Positions 23,108-28,708 of a stretch of 28,708 bases of DNA are shown here, in pieces (within the stretch, counting starts at the first letter, position 1; each line of letters starts with the position of its first letter). Under the pieces are notes generated by a model, which was given only the letters and a program-made list of their open reading frames with translations, did no database searches and was not told the origin of the DNA. This DNA is from Bacteroidales bacterium (GTDB taxonomy: Bacteria > Bacteroidota > Bacteroidia > Bacteroidales > UBA932), in NCBI GenBank assembly GCA_017471085.1, contig JAFUWW010000085.1, positions 1 to 28,708 on the forward strand, written 5' to 3'. The position numbers were made by a program, and so were the translations under genes.

Positions 23108-25338
23108 TACTCGGCCGGTTCTACGGGCACTTCCTGGATGGGAAGAGCAGGGATTTCGTCGGCCGGGACAACCACTTCCTCCACAGGCTCGGGCTGATAC
23201 TTGGGCAGCGGGCTGCGGAATTTCTCTCCGAGAGGAAGCAGCGCGTTAAACAGCCAGAGGGCGATGCAGGCAATCACGACAAGGCAGCCGAAAGTCCACC
23301 AGAAGCGCTTCCAGAAGGCTTTCTTGCGGGCTTCGGGATCCACGGCCGTCAGCTTGGGATATTCGGCCAGGGAAGTGAGGGTCTTGCCGAATTTCACGCT
23401 CACCAGGGAGGCGGCGTTCATGGCCCAGCCGTTGGCGTTGAGCACGGGACCCAGGTCACGCTTGCGGAGTTTCCGCCAGGCAATGAACACGGAAGGCAGG
23501 GAGATGATGAGCATGACGGCCGCGATGAGGATGAGCCACTGCCACCATGTAAGGGACTTGAGCGTGGCCACAAGGCCGACGAGGACGCCGGAGACAGCGG
23601 CCACCGCGATGGTGATGCCGGCCACCTTGCCCACGTCGAAGCCCGGTTTCACGGCGGCGCCTGCCTCGGCAGCCTTTCCGTCAGTGGCCTTGTCGGCCGC
23701 GGCGGTGAGGTCTCCCATGGACTTTTCGTTCTTGGCGGCAGCGCTCTTGTCGATCTTGTCGCTGATCCAGCGGGCCGCCTTCTTGTAAGGAGCCCAGAAG
23801 GCCTGGCGCAGGGAGAGCGGATTTTCCACGATGGAGGTCACCTTGGCGGTGTAGTCGTTGCCTTCGCGGTCATAGAACACGGCATTCTTGCCTTCCCGGA
23901 TACCGTCCACATCACCGGCGGTGAGCACGGCGGCGATATTGAAGGACTTGCCCAGCTTCTCGCTGGTGCAGGCGCAGTAGAGGATGAACATGCCGCTGAG
24001 CCCGGAGATCTCGGGGGAAGGGCCGGCCACCTTCACGCAGAGGTCGGTGCTTCTCTGGTCAATGTACAGCCGTCCGGCCTGGAAAATGGCCTTGTAGGCA
24101 GGATCGTAGAAGTCGGAGAGAACCACATAGTTGTTCAGGAAACGGTAGAAGTCCCTGTACAGGCGCAGGAGTTTGTCCACCTCCTCGATGCTGAGGGCGT
24201 TGGCTTCTTCGGCCTTGTCTTTCTCCACCAGTTCCAGCAGGGCTGCCTTCTTGTCTTCTTTCAGGATGGCCTGGACGGCTTCCAGCCCCAGCGGTTCCAC
24301 TTCGGCGCCCTTCTTGGCGTCCAGCCAGGCGGTATAGTGGGCGAACTTGCCTACCACATCGTTCCACTCTTCTTCCGAGAGGGTTTCCTTCTTTTCCGGA
24401 AGCACCAGGGCGGCCATGGCGGCGACGGCGCCCTTCCAGGCAGGGTTCAGGCCTTCCTTCAGCGGAAGCAGGCCTTCCTTGCCGGGCTTGGCCAGCGGCT
24501 GGTTGCCGATTTCGGAGGAAGCATCGGCCATGTTGCCCTCGATGGCGGCAATCCGCTCCACAGACACGTCAACGGCCTCGGAAGTGGCTGCGTCAAAGCC
24601 GATCAGCTTGCAGCGCATGAAGTAATCGGCCACTTTTTCCTTGAGGGCGTCCACGGCGGCGAGGGCGTCGGCCGTCTTGTCGCCGAACGGGAACACGTCC
24701 TTGGTACCGGCGGCCTTCCAGGCGGCATAATCGGCACAGGCGGTATAGAAAGCCTCGATCTGGTCGGCCGTCACGCCTTCCGCTCCGCTGCGGTCCGTGG
24801 CAGAACCGACGCTGGCGGCAATGTCCGTGATTATCTTCGCAAGAGCCTCATCCGCACCGGCCGAGGCAGGAGTGATGATGCCGTCGCCGTTGAACAGGGT
24901 CTCCGCGAAAATTTTGGTATTGTCGGAGGTTTCCGCCAAGGAAATGCTGTCTTTTTCAACCTTCAGGTTCGCCAGGATCTGCCGGGCCGATGAAAGCAGG
25001 CGGGCGCCGTCCGGATCTTCGTCATTGAAATTGGAGAAGGCCAGGGTGTCTTCCCCCTTCAGGATGGTGTCGGCATCTTTGATGATGCGGGTGAGCCACT
25101 GGGCGGTGGCAATCACCTCGTCTACACGGACGTTGCCGTCACCGTCGGCATCGATGTACTTAAGGGAGGCGGGATCGAACTCCAGGCCGGCGGCAGGGCA
25201 GCTGAGCACGGTCCACAGCTTGCGGTCCAGCTCGCCCAGGTGGCGGATATCTTCACCGCTGTTGATTTGCACACGTACTGCGCCGCCTACGGACGCAAAT
25301 TTCCAGTCATAGGAATCGGGATTGGCTTTCTTTTTCAT
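23107..25338 (-). CDS. Large membrane protein with EF-hand calcium loop, function unknown
   Basis: A 743-residue protein without a signal peptide. A canonical EF-hand loop, DADGDGNVRVDE, is at 63-74, with Asp or Asn at positions 1, 3, 5 and 7 (63, 65, 67, 69) and Glu at position 12. A second degenerate loop around NGDGIIT lies at 150-156. A long Ala/Glu/Lys-rich helical region follows. Three membrane segments lie in the last third: near 565-590, 593-617 (WWQWLILIAAVMLIISLPS) and 672-696 (WTFGCLVVIACIALWLF). A Pro/Glu/Val-rich tail closes the protein. It is the first gene of the operon with the AAA+ ATPase and sirtuin. I do not recognise a named family beyond the EF-hand. Confidence 0.8.
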   Translation of the reverse strand: MKKKANPDSYDWKFASVGGAVRVQINSGEDIRHLGELDRKLWTVLSCPAAGLEFDPASLKYIDADGDGNVRVDEVIATAQWLTRIIKDADTILKGEDTLAFSNFNDEDPDGARLLSSARQILANLKVEKDSISLAETSDNTKIFAETLFNGDGIITPASAGADEALAKIITDIAASVGSATDRSGAEGVTADQIEAFYTACADYAAWKAAGTKDVFPFGDKTADALAAVDALKEKVADYFMRCKLIGFDAATSEAVDVSVERIAAIEGNMADASSEIGNQPLAKPGKEGLLPLKEGLNPAWKGAVAAMAALVLPEKKETLSEEEWNDVVGKFAHYTAWLDAKKGAEVEPLGLEAVQAILKEDKKAALLELVEKDKAEEANALSIEEVDKLLRLYRDFYRFLNNYVVLSDFYDPAYKAIFQAGRLYIDQRSTDLCVKVAGPSPEISGLSGMFILYCACTSEKLGKSFNIAAVLTAGDVDGIREGKNAVFYDREGNDYTAKVTSIVENPLSLRQAFWAPYKKAARWISDKIDKSAAAKNEKSMGDLTAAADKATDGKAAEAGAAVKPGFDVGKVAGITIAVAAVSGVLVGLVATLKSLTWWQWLILIAAVMLIISLPSVFIAWRKLRKRDLGPVLNANGWAMNAASLVSVKFGKTLTSLAEYPKLTAVDPEARKKAFWKRFWWTFGCLVVIACIALWLFNALLPLGEKFRSPLPKYQPEPVEEVVVPADEIPALPIQEVPVEPAE

Positions 25339-25370
25339 ATTTATAGAGGTGTTAACATTCTTGTTATTCG

Positions 25371-25403
25371 CAAATTTAATAAATAATTTTTGTAGATTTT
25401 CAA
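25371..25403 (-). promoter_or_regulatory. Promoter of the EF-hand/ATPase/sirtuin operon
   Basis: On the minus strand TAAATTTG (25371-25378) is preceded by TTG (25401-25403) with a 22-bp spacer, slightly long. It overlaps the divergent rpsU promoter, so the two units may compete. Confidence 0.6.
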
Positions 25404-25419
25404 AATATTTCTACCTTTG
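25390..25419 (+). promoter_or_regulatory. Promoter of rpsU
   Basis: TTG at 25390-25392, a 19-bp spacer and TACCTTTG at 25412-25419. It leaves a leader of about 25-30 bases that contains the Shine-Dalgarno sequence. Confidence 0.8.
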
Positions 25420-25435
25420 CAGTCCCAAAAAGAAA

Positions 25436-25443
25436 AAGGAGGT
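25436..25443 (+). promoter_or_regulatory. Full Shine-Dalgarno sequence of rpsU
   Basis: AAGGAGGT lies 8 bases before the rpsU ATG and is complementary to the 16S rRNA 3' end. It stands out because most genes in this window have no such site. In Bacteroidetes ribosomes bS21 is known to help hide the anti-Shine-Dalgarno, so a strong site on its own mRNA fits autoregulation. Confidence 0.85.
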
Positions 25444-25451
25444 GTAAAAGC

Positions 25452-25646
25452 ATGATCATTGTCCCTATCAAAGAAGGCGAAAACATCGAAAGAGCCCTTA
25501 AGAAATTCAAGCGCAAGTTCGAAAAGACCGGCGCCGTTCGCGAAATGCGTTCCCGCAAGAACTTTGAAAAGCCTTCCGTGAAAAAGCGCATTGCTCTGCA
25601 GAAGGCTATCTATGTCCAGAAGCTTCGTCTACAGGAAGAGCAGTAA
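25452..25646 (+). CDS. rpsU: Small-subunit ribosomal protein bS21
   Basis: A 64-residue basic protein, starting MIIVPIKEGENIERALKKFKRKFEKTG, the bS21 signature, with a helical Lys/Arg-rich remainder. It binds near the 16S rRNA 3' end. It forms a single-gene unit with its own promoter, a full Shine-Dalgarno and a strong terminator. dnaX follows but has a separate promoter. Confidence 0.96.
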   Translation: MIIVPIKEGENIERALKKFKRKFEKTGAVREMRSRKNFEKPSVKKRIALQKAIYVQKLRLQEEQ

Positions 25647-25669
25647 GCCTTCAGGCACCTATTTATCAT

Positions 25670-25705
25670 AAAATCGGCCGGCTCCAGCAGTCGGCCGGTT
25701 TTTTT
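25670..25705 (+). terminator. Rho-independent terminator of rpsU
   Basis: A 14-bp stem (AAAATCGGCCGGCT with AGTCGGCCGGTTTT, two G-T pairs) closes a five-base loop and runs into seven T. Confidence 0.9.
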
Positions 25706-25720
25706 GTGCCGAATATTTTC

Positions 25721-25728
25721 TATCTTTG
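25721..25728 (+). promoter_or_regulatory. -7 box of dnaX, probably leaderless
   Basis: TATCTTTG ends 6 bases before the dnaX ATG, so transcription should begin at or next to the start codon. The -33 region would fall in the T run of the rpsU terminator and has no TTG at the usual place. Confidence 0.65.
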
Positions 25729-25734
25729 TAGTCT

Positions 25735-27396
25735 ATGAGTGAGTATATCGTATCGGCAAGGAAGTACAGGCCGGATTCCTTTGAAACCCTCATCGGCCAG
25801 GACAACATCGCCCGGACGCTGTCCAATTCCATCAAACGCGGACAGCTGGCGCATGCCTACCTTTTCTGCGGCCCCCGGGGCGTGGGAAAGACCACCACGG
25901 CGCGCATCTTTGCCAAGATGATCAACTGCTCCCATCCGGGTCCCGACATGGAGCCCTGCGGCGAGTGCGAATCCTGCGTGAGCTTCCAGGAAGGCCGGTC
26001 CTATTGCATCCATGAACTGGATGCCGCCTCCAACAACTCGGTAGAGGACATCAAAACCCTGATGGAGCAGGTGCAGGTGCCTCCTCAGGTAGGCCGGTAC
26101 AGCGTGTACATCATAGACGAGGTGCACATGCTCTCGCAGGCCGCCTTCAACGCCTTCCTCAAAACGCTGGAAGAACCGCCCGCACACGCCATCTTCATCC
26201 TGGCTACCACGGAGAAGCACAAGATCCTGCCCACCATCCTGAGCCGCTGCCAAACCTACGACTTCAACCGGATTTCCATCCCGGACATGGTGCGGAACCT
26301 CCGTGCCATCGCTACCAAAGAAGGCATCGCCATAGACGACGAGTCCCTCCACGTAATCGCCTCCAAGGCCGATGGCGCCATGCGCGATGCGCTCACCATC
26401 TTCGACCAGACCGTGGCCTTCTGCGGCACGGAAGTAAAATATGACGACGTAATCCGGAACCTGAACGTACTGGATTACGAGTACAGTTTCTCCCTGGTGG
26501 ACCATTTCCTTGCCGGAGAATACGGCCCGGCCTTCCTCATTTTCGACGAAATCCTGGTCAAGGGATTCAACGCCCTGCATTTTGTAGGATCGCTCTCCAG
26601 CCACCTGAGAAACCTGGTAGTGGCCCGTACCGGTGGCCTGGAGCCGCTGCTGGAACTGCCGGATTCACTCAAAAAGCGCTATGCAGAGCAGGCCTCCCGC
26701 TGCAGCGTCCAGTTCCTGTTCGATGCCCTGGGCATCACCACGGCCTGCGAAACCGGCTACAAGGCAGCCGTGAACCCCCGTCTCCACATTGAGTACGCCT
26801 TGATGCGCCTGAGCAAACTGACCGCCGCCCCTGCCGCAGCCTCAGTTCCCGTCACGGCATCGGCTCCCGTCACGACTTCTGCTCCTGTCATGGCGGACGA
26901 CCGGCCGTCTCCCGCCCCCCGCAGAAGAGCCGCCAAAACCGGATCAGCCCTTTCCATGAACGCCCTGATGGACGAGAAGAAGGAAGAAATGCCGGTGGAA
27001 GCCCCTCAGGAGGCCGCCCAGCTTCCTTCCGATGAAACTGTCCTGGAAAAATGGAAAGAACTGGCCCGCCTCTACGAAAGCCGTCCCCGCCTGGCCAGCA
27101 CCCTCTCCAGCGGGAAAGTGGAGGTAAGCGAAGCCGATGGCGTGAAAATCGTGGATTTTTCTGTCCGCAACGAAGCCCAGAAGCAATGGATCGAGGAAAA
27201 GCTGCTCCGGGATATGGAAGGAAAACTCCGGGATCTGCTGTCATCGTCCAAAGTAAACATCCTCATAAAGGTAGTCCAGGAAGAAGGCAACGCGGAAAAA
27301 GTTCCCTACATGCCCGAAGACAAGGCCAAAGACCTGATGGACAAAAACCCGGATGTCCGCGCCTTCATAGCCGACATGGGCCTGGATACTAAATAA
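25735..27396 (+). CDS. dnaX: DNA polymerase III subunit gamma/tau
   Basis: The clamp-loader ATPase of the replisome. Residues 46-53 are Walker A (GPRGVGKT). The zinc-binding cysteines are 65, 75, 78 and 81 (NCSHPG, CGECESC). DEVH at 128-131 is Walker B, LATTE at 157-161 is sensor 1, and SRC at 170-172 holds the arginine finger. After the three AAA+ domains comes a Pro/Ala/Val/Thr linker (about 365-400, imperfect repeats of APVT type), then a conserved C-terminal domain (WKELARLYESRPRLASTL) expected to contact the polymerase. No A-AAA-AAG slippage site is seen, so only the long form is predicted. lptB follows after 22 bases. Confidence 0.96.
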   Translation: MSEYIVSARKYRPDSFETLIGQDNIARTLSNSIKRGQLAHAYLFCGPRGVGKTTTARIFAKMINCSHPGPDMEPCGECESCVSFQEGRSYCIHELDAASNNSVEDIKTLMEQVQVPPQVGRYSVYIIDEVHMLSQAAFNAFLKTLEEPPAHAIFILATTEKHKILPTILSRCQTYDFNRISIPDMVRNLRAIATKEGIAIDDESLHVIASKADGAMRDALTIFDQTVAFCGTEVKYDDVIRNLNVLDYEYSFSLVDHFLAGEYGPAFLIFDEILVKGFNALHFVGSLSSHLRNLVVARTGGLEPLLELPDSLKKRYAEQASRCSVQFLFDALGITTACETGYKAAVNPRLHIEYALMRLSKLTAAPAAASVPVTASAPVTTSAPVMADDRPSPAPRRRAAKTGSALSMNALMDEKKEEMPVEAPQEAAQLPSDETVLEKWKELARLYESRPRLASTLSSGKVEVSEADGVKIVDFSVRNEAQKQWIEEKLLRDMEGKLRDLLSSSKVNILIKVVQEEGNAEKVPYMPEDKAKDLMDKNPDVRAFIADMGLDTK

Positions 27397-27418
27397 TTGA
27401 TTAAACCTTCATGTCTTC

Positions 27419-28219
27419 ATGAAACTTCGCGCAGAAAAACTTGTCAAGAAATACGGCGTCCGGACAGTGGTAAAGGGCGTTTCCATGGAAGTGGAGCAAG
27501 GAGAAATCGTAGGATTCCTGGGGCCCAACGGAGCCGGGAAAACCACCAGTTTCTATATGATCACCGGCCAGATCAAGCCCAACAGCGGCCGCATTTTCCT
27601 GGAGGACGATGAAGGCAATTCCACCGAACTCACCAAACTCCCCATGTACCAGCGTGCGCAGAAGGGGGTGGGCTATCTGCCGCAGGAGGCTTCCGTCTTC
27701 CGCAGGATGTCGGTGGAGGACAACATCATGTCCGTGATGGAACTCTCCAAGAGCACCCAGAACATGACCAAGGCCGAAAGGGTGGCCCGGATGGAGAAAC
27801 TCATCGACGAATTCAACCTGTCCAAGGTACGCAAATCCCTGGGCATCCAGCTTTCCGGCGGTGAGCGCCGCCGTTGCGAAATAGCCCGTGCCCTGGCGGT
27901 AGATCCCAAATTCATCCTGCTGGACGAACCGTTCGCCGGCGTCGACCCCATCGCAGTGGAAGACATCCAGTACATTATCGCCAAACTCAAATACCGGAAT
28001 ATCGGCGTCATCATCACCGACCACAACGTAGGCGAAACCCTGGCCATCACAGACCGGGCCTATCTGCTGTATGAAGGCGTGATCCTGCAGGCGGGAACGC
28101 CGCAGGAACTGGCCGCCGACGAAGATGTACGCACCAAATACCTGGGCTCCGGCTTTGTGCTCAAGCGCTCCAAATCCGTTGAACGCGCCCGTGCGGAAGT
28201 AGAAAAAGAGCATGCCTAG
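27419..28219 (+). CDS. lptB: LPS export ABC transporter ATPase LptB
   Basis: The ATPase that powers lipopolysaccharide extraction from the inner membrane with LptFGC. The 266 residues include Walker [10 protein letters not shown] at 35-43, the Q-loop Gln89 in the LptB-specific phrase [17 protein letters not shown], signature LSGGERRR at 145-152, Walker [13 protein letters not shown] at 165-176 and the switch His in [11 protein letters not shown]-terminal extension of about 25 charged residues ([18 protein letters not shown]) goes beyond the E. coli protein. The start at 27419 was chosen because the ATG 8 bases upstream is out of frame and stops at once. Confidence 0.95.
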   Translation: MKLRAEKLVKKYGVRTVVKGVSMEVEQGEIVGFLGPNGAGKTTSFYMITGQIKPNSGRIFLEDDEGNSTELTKLPMYQRAQKGVGYLPQEASVFRRMSVEDNIMSVMELSKSTQNMTKAERVARMEKLIDEFNLSKVRKSLGIQLSGGERRRCEIARALAVDPKFILLDEPFAGVDPIAVEDIQYIIAKLKYRNIGVIITDHNVGETLAITDRAYLLYEGVILQAGTPQELAADEDVRTKYLGSGFVLKRSKSVERARAEVEKEHA

Positions 28220-28226
28220 AAAAAGT

Positions 28227-28243
28227 TTGGCACAGCTCTTGCA
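28227..28243 (+). promoter_or_regulatory. Sigma-54 (RpoN) promoter
   Basis: TTGGCAC-N5-TTGCA has GG at 28229-28230 and GC at 28241-28242, exactly ten bases apart, matching the -24/-12 consensus at every conserved position. It begins 8 bases after the lptB stop and points to the right. No coding gene follows before the repeat array. Confidence 0.8.
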
Positions 28244-28253
28244 ATTAGCTAGT

Positions 28254-28322
28254 CAAGGTTAGTTTTAAGTTGGTTAGTTAATAATGGTATAATAAAGGCG
28301 GCTCGGGAGAGTCGCCTTTATT
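28254..28322 (+). ncRNA. Candidate short RNA from the sigma-54 promoter
   Basis: From the predicted start near 28254 to the end of the hairpin is about 70 bases. The only ATG in it is followed at once by a stop. The upstream part contains GGTTAGTT-type repeats (28258-28280). This is inferred from promoter and hairpin only. Confidence 0.35.
28291..28322 (+). terminator. Strong hairpin, terminator of lptB or of the sigma-54 RNA
   Basis: AATAAAGGCG (28291-28300) pairs perfectly with CGCCTTTATT (28313-28322). The inner bases GCTC/GAGT extend the stem and leave a GGGA loop. The T run is interrupted (TTTATTGT), so it is an imperfect terminator. Confidence 0.6.
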
Positions 28323-28432
28323 GTCTATACCCTAATATGTTTTGTACGAGATTCGATTGTTGCGAGATATCATTGACAAAAGTTAGTGAAAGCCAGCTGT
28401 TGCCACGGGCGACCATGTTCTTGATCAACGTT

Positions 28433-28708
28433 TAAAGCACGAAATGTGACCTGGAAGGGCGAGAGTGTGCTTTAGAGCGGGGATGCAGGCGTGACTAAAG
28501 CACGAAATGCGGCCTGGAAGGGCGAAAGTGTGCTTTAAAGCGGGTGTGCAGATGTGGCTAAAGCACGAAATGGGGCCTGGAAGGGCGAAAGTGTGCTTTA
28601 GTGCGGGTGTGCAGATGTGGCTAAAGCACGAAATGAGGCCTGGAAGGGCGAAAGTGTGCTTTAAAGCGGGTGTGCAGATGTGGCTAAAGCACGAAATGTG
28701 GCCTGGAA
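28433..28708 (+). repeat. 63-bp-period tandem repeat, right array (five copies, last cut by window end)
   Basis: Units start at 28433, 28496, 28559, 28622 and 28685, exactly 63 bp apart. Each is 42 bp: TAAAGCAC, GAAATG, a variable base, GCCTGGAAGGGCGAAAGT, GTGCTTTA. The 21-bp spacers are nearly identical (ending GTGCAGATGTGGC), so this is not a CRISPR array. The arms AAAGCAC/GTGCTTT and the inner GCC/GGC can pair to form a hairpin. The fifth copy continues beyond the window. The region 28323-28432 before the array shows nothing I can identify. Confidence 0.95.

Noticed and set aside
23089..24993. 634-codon open frame on the plus strand
   Set aside because: Antisense to the EF-hand protein gene; Gly/His/Val-rich shadow.
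26664..26680. Programmed frameshift site in dnaX
   Set aside because: The local sequence is C-AAA-AAG, not A-AAA-AAG, lies inside a conserved domain, and has no clear stimulating hairpin.
28433..28708. CRISPR-like array of 42-bp repeats and 21-bp spacers
   Set aside because: The spacers are nearly identical to each other, 21 bp is too short, and there are no cas genes. It is a tandem repeat with a 63-bp unit.
28433..28708. Repeated 20-residue Cys-rich peptide between TAA codons in the array
   Set aside because: One frame reads 20 residues between successive TAA codons, but it lacks a start codon, and the period is better explained by DNA phasing.

Overview
The window looks like chromosomal DNA of a GC-rich member of the Bacteroidales. 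The reasons are: promoters of the Bacteroidetes type (TTG, about 19-22 bp, TAnnTTTG), a near absence of Shine-Dalgarno sequences except at a few genes, the 29-residue AURKAIP1/COX24-like protein between HU and RNase G, a carboxypeptidase-regulatory-domain outer-membrane barrel protein, a DUF4980-type GH32 enzyme, and a sirtuin without zinc cysteines. I cannot name the genus. Almost all of it is ordinary vegetative gene content; there is no prophage, IS element or CRISPR array.

Layout. 1-119: two degenerate copies of a 63-bp-period repeat. 146-293: tRNA-Gln (minus) with its own promoter and terminator. 285-5587 (minus): lon, ung, coaD, a double-thioredoxin secreted protein and a small basic protein; lon is interrupted by an in-frame amber codon, and a REP-like inverted pair lies between lon and ung. 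5730-7846 (plus): HU, the 29-aa protein, rng. 7830-9473 (minus): lnt. 9536-11355 (plus): a PASTA protein and an RluD-type pseudouridine synthase. 11352-15005 (minus): an outer-membrane barrel protein and ruvC. 15109-18918 (plus): a fructan cassette of GH32 hydrolase, MFS sugar transporter and fructokinase. 19075-21143 (plus): rplU-rpmA with a structured leader and a short upstream ORF, then a terminator, then serS. 21246-25338 (minus): a tightly coupled three-gene operon of an EF-hand membrane protein, an AAA+ ATPase and a sirtuin. 25390-28219 (plus): rpsU, dnaX, lptB. 28227-28708: a textbook sigma-54 promoter, a strong hairpin, and five copies of the 63-bp repeat in the opposite orientation to the left-hand copies.

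How the genes work together. The fructan cassette has a clear pathway logic: cut fructan, import fructose, phosphorylate it. HU, the AURKAIP1-like protein, rng, rplU, rpmA, rpsU and serS belong to growth, ribosome and RNA functions. The EF-hand/ATPase/sirtuin operon is the best candidate here for a conserved but functionally undescribed system. The most unusual DNA-level features are the helically phased 63-bp arrays at both ends, the REP-like hairpins with a compensatory base change (one of them inside the 5' coding part of rluD), the broken lon frame, and the sigma-54 promoter that appears to drive only a short RNA.
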